DNA from: Rhodanobacter sp. Root480
GTDB taxonomy: Bacteria > Pseudomonadota > Gammaproteobacteria > Xanthomonadales > Rhodanobacteraceae
Direction of reading: 5' to 3'
Assembly (NCBI RefSeq): GCF_001426645.1
Contig: NZ_LMEX01000001.1
Span: 572,755 to 636,754 of the forward strand
DNA length: 64,000 nucleotides
A program made the translations under genes and the position numbers. Below the pieces are notes generated by a model. The model had not been told where the DNA came from. It did no database searches and saw nothing but the letters and a program-made list of their open reading frames with translations. Of this stretch, positions 7,031-15,104 are shown piece by piece (within the stretch, counting starts at the first letter, position 1; every line of letters starts with the position of its first letter).

Positions 7031-8377
7031 ATGACCGATCATGTTGCGGAGGCCGCAGGCCTCGATCCGCCTGCTGTGCGCGTGTTGCCCCGGCGGCATG
7101 TGGTCGCGGTGGCGCTGGGCAATGCGCTGGAGTTCTACGACTTCATCACCTACGCCTTTTTCGCCGCGCAGATCGGGCGTACGTTTTTCCCCTCGGATCG
7201 ACCCGGGATCAGCCTGCTGGCTTCGCTGGCGACGTTTGGTGCGGGCTTTCTGACCCGTCCGCTGGGCGCGTGGGTGATCGGGCGGATGGGTGATCGGCGC
7301 GGGCGCAAGCCGGCGATGTTGCTGTCGTTCGGGCTGATCGGCATCGCGGTGATCGGCTTGCCGCTGACGCCTTCGTATGAGGCCATCGGCCTGTGGGCGC
7401 CGGTGCTGGTGGTGGGGTTCCGGTTGCTGCAGGGCTTTGCGCTGGGCGGGGAGGTGGGTCCGAGTACGGCGTTCCTGATGGAAGCGGCGCCGCTGATGCG
7501 GCGCGGCTTCTATATCTCGATGCAGGCGATGAGCGCGGATGCGGCGGTGCTGGTGGCGGGGCTGGTGGGCGTGCTGCTGGCGCACTGGCTCAGTCCGGCG
7601 GCGCTGGACGCGTGGGGCTGGCGCGTGGCGCTGGGGCTGGGCGCGGTGATCGTGCCGTTTGGCTGGTTCATGCGGCGCAGCCTGGTGGAGACGCTGGATG
7701 TTGCCGCTACTCGGGCCGCGACTGCGGCACCATCATCCGGCCCGCGAATGCCCGGCTACCGGCGCGTGGCCCTGCTGGGCTTGGCGATGCTGGCGGCCGC
7801 GACCACCACCAATTACGTGCTCGACTACATGACCACCTATGCCAACGTCACGCTGGGCATGCCCGAGCGCCTGGCGCTGGGTGCCACGGTGATGGTGGGT
7901 TTGTGCGGGCTGGTGTGCGATCCGCTCAGTGGCTGGCTGTCCGACCGCATCGGCCGCAAGCCGGTGATGGTGGTGCCGTGGGTGGTGTTGCTGCTGGCGA
8001 TCTTTCCCGCGTTCTGGTTGCTGGGGCGCGAGCGTTCCAGCATCGCGTTGTTCGGCATTACGGCGGTGCTGACGATCGCCTCGACGCTGTCCACCGGCAC
8101 CGTGCTGGTGGCGGTGACCGAATCGTTGCCGGCTCACGTGCGCTCCGGCGGGTTGGGGATGATCTATGCGGTGGCGATCTCGGTGTTCGGTGGTTCCACC
8201 CAGTTCGTGGTGGCATGGCTCACGCAGCTGACCGGCAGCGCGCTGGCGCCGGCCTGGTACATGATCGGCGCGGTGGCAGTGGGTTTGCTGGCCATCACGC
8301 AGATGCCGGAGACGGCGCCGGTAAAGCGCTTGCGGAAAGCGCCGATGGCAGTGGCCGAAGCAGCGCCATTGGCGTAG
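7031..8377 (+). CDS. MFS transporter, metabolite:H+ symporter (MHS) type
   Basis: 448 aa from the ATG at 7031, which has a G-rich ribosome-binding stretch just upstream; an ATG at 6974 would add a non-conserved leader. Twelve hydrophobic segments are visible. LGNALEFYDFITYAFFA near the first helix, the loop MGDRRGRKPAM and its repeat LSDRIGRKPVM after helix 8 are hallmarks of the MHS family (citrate, shikimate, proline/betaine and alpha-ketoglutarate carriers). An organic acid or zwitterion symporter is likely; substrate is not determinable. Degenerate gene remnants lie immediately downstream. Confidence 0.88.
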   Translation: MTDHVAEAAGLDPPAVRVLPRRHVVAVALGNALEFYDFITYAFFAAQIGRTFFPSDRPGISLLASLATFGAGFLTRPLGAWVIGRMGDRRGRKPAMLLSFGLIGIAVIGLPLTPSYEAIGLWAPVLVVGFRLLQGFALGGEVGPSTAFLMEAAPLMRRGFYISMQAMSADAAVLVAGLVGVLLAHWLSPAALDAWGWRVALGLGAVIVPFGWFMRRSLVETLDVAATRAATAAPSSGPRMPGYRRVALLGLAMLAAATTTNYVLDYMTTYANVTLGMPERLALGATVMVGLCGLVCDPLSGWLSDRIGRKPVMVVPWVVLLLAIFPAFWLLGRERSSIALFGITAVLTIASTLSTGTVLVAVTESLPAHVRSGGLGMIYAVAISVFGGSTQFVVAWLTQLTGSALAPAWYMIGAVAVGLLAITQMPETAPVKRLRKAPMAVAEAAPLA

Positions 8378-8445
8378 GCGCGAACCAGTGAACGTAGCGC
8401 TGGGCGGTGAAACCAATCGACCAGTCTGCTGCGCCGGCGCGTGCC

Positions 8446-8640
8446 TCAGGCGGGCAGCGCGTCTACCGGCACAGCCAGGCCGCGCTTGAGCACGTGCAGC
8501 GCCACGCGCGTGCGGAGGCGTTTTACGTTGGCGTTGGCGGCGACGAGGCGTCGCATCAGCGCGTCGTAATCGTCCACGTCCCGCGCAGTCATGACCAGCA
8601 CATGGTCGTCATCGCCGGTGCGGCGAGGAACGACAGCAGC
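8446..8640 (-). pseudogene. Lrp/AsnC regulator remnant (C-terminal ligand-binding domain only)
   Basis: On the minus strand the frame reads AVVPRRTGDDDHVLVMTARD, then a dyad DDYDALMRRL and a tail VKRLRTRVALHVLKRGLAVPV, which matches the effector-binding C-terminus of Lrp/AsnC regulators. The winged-helix N-terminus is absent: upstream the sequence changes into GST-like DNA of the opposite orientation. The fragment is therefore a deletion remnant, not a functional regulator. Confidence 0.7.
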
Positions 8641-8654
8641 CCACCCGAAACGAT

Positions 8655-8905
8655 GAATGTTCGCGCTCAATCCACTGGCAAAGTGCCGGTGTTGATCGAC
8701 GACGACGCGCCGCCATTGTTCGACTCCAGCGTGGTCTGCGAATACCTGGAAGACCTGGGCAACGGCGCGAAATGTATTCCATCCGAACACAGTGCGCGCT
8801 TTCGAACCAGGGCAGACGGCCCTGGCAACAGGCATGGCGACGCTGGCATCGCTGCGCGCCTGGCGGGCGTTGTGTCCGATGTCCGCAGGGGAAGTGTCCG
8901 CGGAC
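8655..8905 (+). pseudogene. Glutathione S-transferase remnant, frameshifted
   Basis: Reading frames around 8660-8900 spell a GST N-terminal domain in pieces: ALNPL in one frame, then KVPVLIDDDAPPLFDSSVVC and EYLEDLGNG in another, then LATGMATLASLRAWR in a third. A one-base loss after AATCCACTG breaks the conserved NPxGKVPVL motif, and a second shift falls near 8820. Start and most of the C-terminal domain are missing. It abuts the Lrp remnant, so one deletion probably joined two decaying genes. Confidence 0.7.
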
Positions 8906-9031
8906 GGCTATTCATTTTCGGCGATGGGCGAAAACAGCGTGGCAGCGTGGTTTTCAAGGCGTATTGGCGTTGGCACGACGTTTGCCATATCGAGCCTGAA
9001 AGCTTCATTCCTCATTCGATGGAGAGCCGCC

Positions 9032-9127
9032 ATGAACCTCAATCGCGAAACCATGCTGTTGCAGAGCCTGTTCGGCGCCTGCGTCCTGATTTGCACGATG
9101 ACCCTCGGCAGCATGCTGCTGATGTAG
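9032..9127 (+). CDS. Possible small membrane protein (31 aa)
   Basis: ATG at 9032 with a well-placed GGAGAG (9021-9026) opens a 31-codon frame ending at TAG 9125-9127. The product has a short polar head (MNLNRETM) and one strongly hydrophobic segment, LLQSLFGACVLICTMTLGSM, sufficient for a single membrane pass. It lies between the GST remnant and a secreted-protein gene. The good ribosome-binding site is the main support; conservation cannot be tested here. Confidence 0.45.
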   Translation: MNLNRETMLLQSLFGACVLICTMTLGSMLLM

Positions 9128-9256
9128 GCGGTCGATCGCGCGTAATACCGGCTATACGCCGGCGAGGGTCGGCCTCGTCCGTCCCGTTTCACAGCCGTGG
9201 CCAAACCCCTGGTGTGCCCGTGCTTTTTTCTCCCCCACAAACCTAGGACATGATCC

Positions 9257-9643
9257 ATGAACAACATTCTTTCGTTCCGTTCTGCCTTGCATCGCATCGC
9301 CCGTGGTCTGGCTTTGGCCGGTGTGGTTGGTGCGTGCGCCGTGGCCGGTATCTCGACGGCCAGCGCACAGGCCACGGCAGGCAAAGTGTTCGGCAAGGCG
9401 CCAGCGGGCTACAGCATCACGGTGCACAGCGATACGACGGGCATCGGCCGCACGGTAAAGGCGGATGCGGACGGCCGCTACTCCGCGGCTCAACTGCAGC
9501 CCGGCAGGTACACGGTCACGCTGAAGCAGGATGATCAGCCTGTGGCCAAGCATCTCAACGTACCGGTGACGGTGGGCCGCGGCATCGAAGTGGATTTCAA
9601 GTGCGGCGAGATCAAGTGCGACGAGCCTGTCGCCACGAAGTGA
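9257..9643 (+). CDS. Secreted carboxypeptidase-regulatory-like domain protein
   Basis: 128 aa. Residues 1-37 form a signal peptide (core LALAGVVGACAVAGI, cleavage after STASA). The mature part resembles the carboxypeptidase regulatory-like beta domain that precedes many TonB receptors: SITVHSDTTGIGRTVKADADG followed by GRYSAAQLQPGRYTVTLK. Two Cys near the end (CGEIKC) could form a disulfide. Such stand-alone domains are periplasmic or secreted and of unknown function. A strong terminator follows the stop. Confidence 0.7.
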   Translation: MNNILSFRSALHRIARGLALAGVVGACAVAGISTASAQATAGKVFGKAPAGYSITVHSDTTGIGRTVKADADGRYSAAQLQPGRYTVTLKQDDQPVAKHLNVPVTVGRGIEVDFKCGEIKCDEPVATK

Positions 9644-9678
9644 GTCCTGGCGTACCAAGGTGCGCCTGGTGAAGAGGA

Positions 9679-9706
9679 GAGGCCCGGGAGCCGCCGGGCC
9701 TCTTTT
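9679..9706 (+). terminator. Rho-independent terminator
   Basis: GAGGCCCGG pairs perfectly with CCGGGCCTC (9-bp stem, 6-base loop) followed by TTTT. It ends the transcript of the secreted protein gene; msrA converges from the other side. Confidence 0.85.
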
Positions 9707-9789
9707 CGCTGGCATGGACTGTTGGGGTGGGCGCCGTGGAAAATCGAGCGACCTCGCGCGCGAGCATGCGCGCGGGTTTGCCGCGCAGC

Positions 9790-10500
9790 TCAGTGCAGCT
9801 GCACTTCCACCATCGCCTGCGGCGCCTGATAGACATCGGGGAACAGCTTTTTCAGGTGCCGGACCATCGGCGCATCGTTGTACATGATGTACAGATTGTC
9901 CGGGTGCCGTTCGGCGTAATGCTGGTGATAGGCCTCGGCGCGATAGAAGTGCTTCAGCGGCACCACCTGGGTGACGATGGGCGCGGCATACGACTTGGCC
10001 GCGGTCAGCTGCGCGATGTAGTCGGTAGCGATCTTCTTCTGTTCGGGGCTGTTGTAGAAAATGACCGAACGGTATTGCGTGCCGCTGTCCGGGCCTTGCC
10101 GATTCAATTCGGTGGGGTCGAAGGCCACCGAGAAGAACACCTGCAGCAGCTGGCCGTAGGTGATCTGGCTGGGGTCGTATTTCACCTGCACCGATTCGGC
10201 GTGGCCGGTGCCGCCTCCACTGACGATGTTGTAACGGGCCGTGTCGGCGCTGCCGCCGGCGTAGCCTGCGGTGACCTGGCGCACGCCCTTGACGTGCTCG
10301 AACACCGAAGATACGCCCCAGAAACAACCACCGGCGATGACCGCGGTCGCCTCACCGGGCGCGGTGGTCTTGCTGGCGTCGACCGTGGGAGCCGGTCGGC
10401 GGGTGGCGGTGATGGTGGCGGAAGCGCCCTGGCACGCGCTGAGGGCAAGCATTACGGCGGCGGCAAAAGGAGCCAGTCGAAAAGCAGTGCGACGAATCAT
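9790..10500 (-). CDS. msrA: Peptide methionine (S)-S-oxide reductase MsrA, lipoprotein form
   Basis: 236 aa. The catalytic motif GGCFWG has its Cys at residue 59, and GGTGHAESVQVKYDP, FYRAEAYHQ and the HPDN segment are standard MsrA signatures. Unlike the cytoplasmic enzyme, it starts with a signal peptide ending in the lipobox LSAC (Cys23) and a 30-residue linker, so it should be an envelope lipoprotein repairing oxidised methionines in periplasmic proteins. Resolving Cys residues near the C-terminus are not present, implying a one-Cys type or an external reductant. It is transcribed alone, convergent with the upstream secreted protein gene. Confidence 0.93.
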   Translation of the reverse strand: MIRRTAFRLAPFAAAVMLALSACQGASATITATRRPAPTVDASKTTAPGEATAVIAGGCFWGVSSVFEHVKGVRQVTAGYAGGSADTARYNIVSGGGTGHAESVQVKYDPSQITYGQLLQVFFSVAFDPTELNRQGPDSGTQYRSVIFYNSPEQKKIATDYIAQLTAAKSYAAPIVTQVVPLKHFYRAEAYHQHYAERHPDNLYIMYNDAPMVRHLKKLFPDVYQAPQAMVEVQLH

Positions 10501-10668
10501 GGTGAACCTCGCTGGCGGGGAGTCAGGCGGCAGCTCCGTTACCTGTCATTCGTCGCGGCGGTGGCGGTGGTTACGCGTGCTTCGGGGGAGCCTCGTCCGG
10601 AACGCCTCGCCTTGGCTATTGGCTGCGCGGCGGGATAGGCTGCGGATTCCTTCGTTTCCTGTTTGCAC

Positions 10669-11703
10669 ATGACCACGACACCACTGCAATGGGGCATCCT
10701 GTCCGCCGGGCACATCGCCCGGAAATTCGCCACCGATCTTCAATCCTCCCGCAACAATCGCCTCGTGGCCGTGGCTTCGCGGCATGAAGCCGATGCCGCG
10801 GCCTTTGCCAATGAGTTCGATGGTGTCCGCGCCCACGGCAGCTATGCAGCGCTGCTGGCCGACCCCGAGGTGCAGGCCGTCTACATTGGCACGCTGCATC
10901 CCTGGCATGCCGAGTGGGCGATCGAGGCCGCGCGCGCAGGCAAGCATGTGCTCTGCGAAAAACCGCTGGCGCTGAACCTGACCGATGCCCAGCGCATGAT
11001 CGCGGCCGCGCGCGAACACGGCGTGTTGCTGATGGAAGCCTTCATGTACCGGTTCCATCCGCAAACGCTGAAAATCGTGGAGCTGGTGCGGTCAGGGCAC
11101 GTGGGTGAAGTGCGGGTGATCCGCGCGTCGTTCAATTTTGCCGCCGACTTCGATCCGGGCCATCGCCTGTTCAACAAGGGCCTCGGTGGTGGTGCGATTC
11201 TCGATGTCGGCTGTTATCCGATGTCGTTCGCACGACTCATCGCCGGCCAGGCCAGCGGGCGGACTTTCGCCAACCCGACGGCCCTCCATGGGGTGGGTCG
11301 GATTCACTCCGTCGCGCAAACCGATGAGTTTGCTTCCGCCGTGGCGAGCTTTCCCGGCGGCGTGCTGGCCGAACTTTCCTGCGGCACCACGATCCTCGAC
11401 GACCAGTCCGCACAGATCTACGGCACCGACGGCTGGATCGATGTACCCACCCCGTTTCTGCCCGGGCGGGATGGCCGCGACGAGGTGATCTGGCTGCATA
11501 AGCGGGGCAACACCACGCCGGAAAAAATCGCCATCGACCACCTTGCCCATGGTCTCTACACCTACGAAGCCGACGCGGTCGCCCAGGCTGTGGCGAGCGG
11601 TGCCACCGAAGTCCCGGCGATGACGTGGGACGACACGCTCGGCAATATCGCCGCCCTTGATACGTGGCGCCAGGCGGTCGGGATGCGTTACGAGGGTGAG
11701 TGA
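10669..11703 (+). CDS. Gfo/Idh/MocA family oxidoreductase
   Basis: 344 aa from the ATG at 10669. The N-terminal Rossmann domain begins WGILSAGHIARKFA, and the diagnostic CEKPLALN motif follows near residue 100; the C-terminal alpha/beta domain contains GGGAILDVGCYPM, the conserved D-x-x-C-Y-P of the dimeric dehydrogenase (trans-dihydrobenzenediol/xylose dehydrogenase) branch. NAD(P)-dependent oxidation of a sugar or cyclic alcohol is likely. It is divergent from msrA, with 168 bases between the starts, and convergent with the glycosyltransferase gene downstream. Confidence 0.88.
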   Translation: MTTTPLQWGILSAGHIARKFATDLQSSRNNRLVAVASRHEADAAAFANEFDGVRAHGSYAALLADPEVQAVYIGTLHPWHAEWAIEAARAGKHVLCEKPLALNLTDAQRMIAAAREHGVLLMEAFMYRFHPQTLKIVELVRSGHVGEVRVIRASFNFAADFDPGHRLFNKGLGGGAILDVGCYPMSFARLIAGQASGRTFANPTALHGVGRIHSVAQTDEFASAVASFPGGVLAELSCGTTILDDQSAQIYGTDGWIDVPTPFLPGRDGRDEVIWLHKRGNTTPEKIAIDHLAHGLYTYEADAVAQAVASGATEVPAMTWDDTLGNIAALDTWRQAVGMRYEGE

Positions 11704-11720
11704 AAGAAGCCTTGGCGGGG

Positions 11721-12803
11721 CTAGATGAAGTCGGCCACGGCCAGCAGCGCCAGGCTGCGCGCCACCTTGTAACGCTGGCGCACGCAATGCATCAGGAGGC
11801 GTTTGGCAAAACGGCGGTGGTGCGTGTGCAGCAGGCACCGGGCCATCCAGTATTGCGCGTCGTTGAGAGCGTCTTTGTGCAGATTCGCATAGGCGGCCAA
11901 ACGCGCGGGAAAGCGTCGCGCCAGCGTTCGCAGAATGTACACGTGACGTCGCGGCATGGCGGTGGCGGGGCGTGCCCTCGATATCTGGTCCCCTCGCCCG
12001 GCATCTCGCCGGAAGCCGTCATAGTCGATGTAGCCGCCGACACCTTGCAGGCACATCCGGGCGAAGAATTCCCAGTCGTTGTAGAACCGGAAGTGCTCGG
12101 TGAACGGCCCGGCGCGCACGATGGCGTCGCGGCGAATAATCAGGCCGCTCAGCAAAAACAGATCGCCGCGGATGATCGCCGGGAAGTAATCGCCGTAGAG
12201 CAGGGTGGCGTGGCGTTGCGGGCCATCCAGGGTCAATGACCGGTGGACGAGCGGGGCGCTGTGGAAGCCGGCATGCGACCAGCCGGGCGCGTCTTCCGAC
12301 ACCACACGTGAGATCAGGGGATGAGTCGGTGAAGGCAGGGTGCTGCCCTCGACGCTGAGAAAGGCCAGCTCCGGGTGTTCCGCAAAGATCTGTTCGACCA
12401 CCGTCAGCGTGTGCGCCAACCACAGATCGTCAGAGTCCAGAAAGCAGACGAGCTCACCGCACGAAGCCCTGAAGCCGGTGTTGCGCGCGGCGTTGGTGTA
12501 TTCGCGCGCAGTGGTGATGACGCGAACGCTGTCGTTGGCGGCATAGCGTTGATGGATGGCATCAGCCAGGCCATCGGTGGACCCATCGTCGACCACGATG
12601 ATCTCGATGCGGCGTGGGTGATGCTGTTCGAGTATCGAGTTGACGGCGCGCAGCGTGAGTTCGCGGCGGTTGTGGGTCGGGATGATGACGCTCAACCAGC
12701 ATGATGGCGCCTCTGCGCTCTCGACGGCGGTGGGCTCGGACGTCATGTGCGTCGTCATCGTAGGTACCTGGTTGGAATGCGACGCGTCACTGCCGATTGG
12801 CAC
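11721..12803 (-). CDS. Family 2 glycosyltransferase
   Basis: 360 aa. A GT-A fold is shown by SVIIPTHNRRELTLRAVNSI near residue 38, VVDDGSTDGLADAI near residue 74, and the metal-binding LDSDDLW near residue 122, with the acceptor-side acidic residues in FYNDWEFFARM. The C-terminal ~80 residues are basic and Arg-rich, without membrane helices, so it is probably a peripheral enzyme transferring a sugar in surface polysaccharide or lipid glycosylation. No polysaccharide cluster surrounds it. The first 20 residues are not conserved in type, so a start at a later Met (MTTHMTS) is possible. Confidence 0.85.
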   Translation of the reverse strand: MPIGSDASHSNQVPTMTTHMTSEPTAVESAEAPSCWLSVIIPTHNRRELTLRAVNSILEQHHPRRIEIIVVDDGSTDGLADAIHQRYAANDSVRVITTAREYTNAARNTGFRASCGELVCFLDSDDLWLAHTLTVVEQIFAEHPELAFLSVEGSTLPSPTHPLISRVVSEDAPGWSHAGFHSAPLVHRSLTLDGPQRHATLLYGDYFPAIIRGDLFLLSGLIIRRDAIVRAGPFTEHFRFYNDWEFFARMCLQGVGGYIDYDGFRRDAGRGDQISRARPATAMPRRHVYILRTLARRFPARLAAYANLHKDALNDAQYWMARCLLHTHHRRFAKRLLMHCVRQRYKVARSLALLAVADFI

Positions 12804-13055
12804 GCGCCGGCGACCTGTAGAACGCGAAGGTTCGTGAGCAGCGCCCGTTTACGCTTGGTCGCACCCGGAGACCGGAGAGCGGCATCCGCCGATTTTTCTC
12901 TCCGTCATGTGAAGCTTCAGGTACGGCCGTCGTCGGATCGTACATCGCAAAATGTGTTTGTTCGCGCAGACTTAAGCTCTAGAACGACGTGGCCGAACGA
13001 CATATGGCGGCCGCTGTGAGAAGGTCTGGTGGATCACCACAAATGGATGCGACCC

Positions 13056-13077
13056 GGTCCACGGACCGTCCGTGACC
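13056..13077. promoter_or_regulatory. Perfect palindrome upstream of aldo/keto reductase gene
   Basis: CACGGAC-C-GTCCGTG (13060-13074) is a perfect dyad with one central base, extended by GGT/ACC around a single extra C. It lies about 76 bases before the ATG at 13153 in a 349-base gap (12804-13152) that otherwise contains no gene I can support. It could be a repressor operator or an untranslated-leader hairpin. Confidence 0.45.
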
Positions 13078-13152
13078 GCGGCAGGCACGAGATGCAACGA
13101 ATCGGCGAGAATGCCGTTCGCGACTTTTTTTCAGGAAAGGAGAGAGACGTAA

Positions 13153-14133
13153 ATGAAAACCCGGATACTGGGAAACACCGGCTTTGCCGTCAGTGAAGTC
13201 GGCCTTGGCTGCTGGCAGTTTGGTGGCGATTTCGGCCCCATCAACGAAGCCACTGTCGACGGGATCATCGACGCTGCGCAGGAAACAGGTATCAATTTCT
13301 TCGACACCGCCGATGTGTACGGCGATGGGGCGAGCGAGCGTTTTCTGGGTGAGCGGCTGGCGGCGAGCAAGCCGCGCCCATTCATCGCCACCAAATACGG
13401 CCGCGCCGCGGATACGTATCCGAACGGTTATTCGCTTTCCAGCCTGCGCGACCGGATCAGGACCGCGCAGGATCGGTTGCGCTGCGACAGCGTCGACTTG
13501 CTGCAACTGCATTGCGTGCCGCTGGCGTTGTTGCAGCGTGGCGAGATTTTCGACTGGCTGCGTACCGTGCAGCAGGAAAAGCTGATCAAGTTCTTCGGTG
13601 CCAGCGTCGAGACGGTGGAAGAGGGCCTGGTCTGCGCGCAGCACGACGACGTCAGCTCGCTGCAGGTCATCTTCAACGTGTTCCGGCAGAAGTTGCTGGA
13701 CGAGCTGTTGCCCAAGGCGCAGGAAAAGAACATCGGCATCATCGTGCGGCTTCCGCTGGCCAGCGGCATGCTGAGCGGCAAGTACAACAGCAACACCCGC
13801 TTTGCCAGCACGGATCACCGCAACTACAACAAGGATGGCCAGGCGTTCAGCGTGGGCGAAACCTTTGCGGGTATCCCGTTCGAGAAAGGCGTCCAGCTTG
13901 CCGATGCGATCACGGCGAAGACGCCCGAGGGGTACACCACGGCGCAAATGGCCATGCGCTGGATACTTGACCATCCCGCCGTCACCACGATCATCCCCGG
14001 CGCCAGCCGCGCCGAGCAGGTGCGCGAAAACGCCAAGGTCAGCGCGTTGCCGTCACTGCCGCAGACCTTGCATGACGACCTGGCCGCGTTCTACCGGAAC
14101 GAGGTGGCGCAGCATATTCGCGGCGCTTATTGA
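13153..14133 (+). CDS. Aldo/keto reductase
   Basis: 326 aa with the family TIM barrel and catalytic tetrad: Asp and Tyr in NFFDTADVYGDG (about residues 53-62), Lys in IATKYGR (near 81) and His in LLQLHC (near 119). The C-terminal WILDHPAVTTIIPGASRAEQ motif binds the NADP phosphate. It reduces aldehydes or ketones with NADPH; the substrate is unknown. A good GGAGAG precedes the ATG. It is convergent with the XRE regulator gene. The upstream palindrome suggests dedicated regulation. Confidence 0.93.
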   Translation: MKTRILGNTGFAVSEVGLGCWQFGGDFGPINEATVDGIIDAAQETGINFFDTADVYGDGASERFLGERLAASKPRPFIATKYGRAADTYPNGYSLSSLRDRIRTAQDRLRCDSVDLLQLHCVPLALLQRGEIFDWLRTVQQEKLIKFFGASVETVEEGLVCAQHDDVSSLQVIFNVFRQKLLDELLPKAQEKNIGIIVRLPLASGMLSGKYNSNTRFASTDHRNYNKDGQAFSVGETFAGIPFEKGVQLADAITAKTPEGYTTAQMAMRWILDHPAVTTIIPGASRAEQVRENAKVSALPSLPQTLHDDLAAFYRNEVAQHIRGAY

Positions 14134-14147
14134 TCGGAAGCCGGTGC

Positions 14148-14179
14148 CGTCGGCTTGAATGCGCATCTTCAAGCCGACG
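14148..14179. terminator. Hairpin between convergent aldo/keto reductase and XRE genes
   Basis: CGTCGGCTTGAA and TTCAAGCCGACG form a perfect 12-bp stem with an 8-base loop. The right arm includes the last codons of the minus-strand gene. There is no T tract, but the position suggests a shared bidirectional terminator. Confidence 0.5.
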
Positions 14180-15005
14180 CCGCCTTGGCCTCGATGTAGG
14201 CACGCAGGCGCTGCGCATCTTTCGCCTTCACCGGGTTGAACACGATCATCCCCAGGTCCGATCGCCCGTCGACGCCAAAGGCGGAGAACTCGAGTTCCAG
14301 CAGGCCCAGCTCCGCATGGCGCAGGCGTTTCACGCCTTCGCCATAGGCGTGGACGTCGTTGGCCAACCACAGTTTTTCGAATTCGGGACTGAGCCGGGAC
14401 ATCTCGTCCACGAACCGGTCGATTTCCGCGCCCGCACCGGCGCGGGTCGCGTCCGCACGAAAGGCGCCCACGACGAAACGGGCCACGCGTTGCCAGTCCG
14501 GCTGCGCGGCGCGTACCCGTGAATCGGAAAAGAGCAGGCGCAGGATATTGCGCTCCGACGGAGGCAGTTTGCTGTAGTCGGTAAGCACCGCCGCCGCGGC
14601 GCGGTTCCACGCAACCACATCCCACAGCGCGGTCTTGACGATCGCCGGGCTCGCCTCCAGCGCGTCCAGCACGCGTTGCAGCCGTGGCGTCACGCCCTCG
14701 GTGGCCTTGTAGCGAACCCCGGGCGGATGACCGAGGCCGAGCATGAAGAGATGCTCGCGTTCGGACTCGGTCAGCATCAACCCGTCCGCGATGCGGCCCA
14801 GCACCTCGGCCGACGGTGCGCCGCCACGCCCCTGTTCCAGCCATGTGTACCAGGTGGGGCTAATGTTGGCGCGCTGGGCGACTTCTTCCCGGCGCAGGCC
14901 CGGCGTGCGCCGGCGTCCGCCCGCGAAGCCGAACGTCGCCGGGTCGAGGCGGGTGCGGCGATCCTTCAGATAGGTGCCGAGATGATTGGCGGTGGTCGCG
15001 GGCAT
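14169..15005 (-). CDS. XRE-family regulator with MmyB-like ligand-binding domain
   Basis: 278 aa. Residues 10-70 form a Cro/C1-type helix-turn-helix (RRTPGLRREEVAQRANIS, then WYTWLEQGRGG), and the remainder matches the MmyB-like PAS-type domain, with its WDVVAWNRAAAAVLTDYS and FRADATRAG landmarks. In actinobacteria the domain binds fatty acids. It is divergent from the SDR gene at 15105 with a 99-base intergenic region, the usual layout for a regulator controlling its neighbour's redox enzyme. Confidence 0.9.
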   Translation of the reverse strand: MPATTANHLGTYLKDRRTRLDPATFGFAGGRRRTPGLRREEVAQRANISPTWYTWLEQGRGGAPSAEVLGRIADGLMLTESEREHLFMLGLGHPPGVRYKATEGVTPRLQRVLDALEASPAIVKTALWDVVAWNRAAAAVLTDYSKLPPSERNILRLLFSDSRVRAAQPDWQRVARFVVGAFRADATRAGAGAEIDRFVDEMSRLSPEFEKLWLANDVHAYGEGVKRLRHAELGLLELEFSAFGVDGRSDLGMIVFNPVKAKDAQRLRAYIEAKAASA

Positions 15006-15104
15006 GGGCGTTCCTGTTGGTTTTTATACCAGGATAATGCAACTACTTTACCCGTATATTTTCGGGCATAGGATCGCTTTGACAACCCAACAAGAGGCGA
15101 TTCC

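Noticed and set aside
8407..9246. 279-codon plus-strand frame read as a full gene
   Set aside because: Only the GST-like pieces are meaningful and they are split over several frames; treated as a pseudogene.
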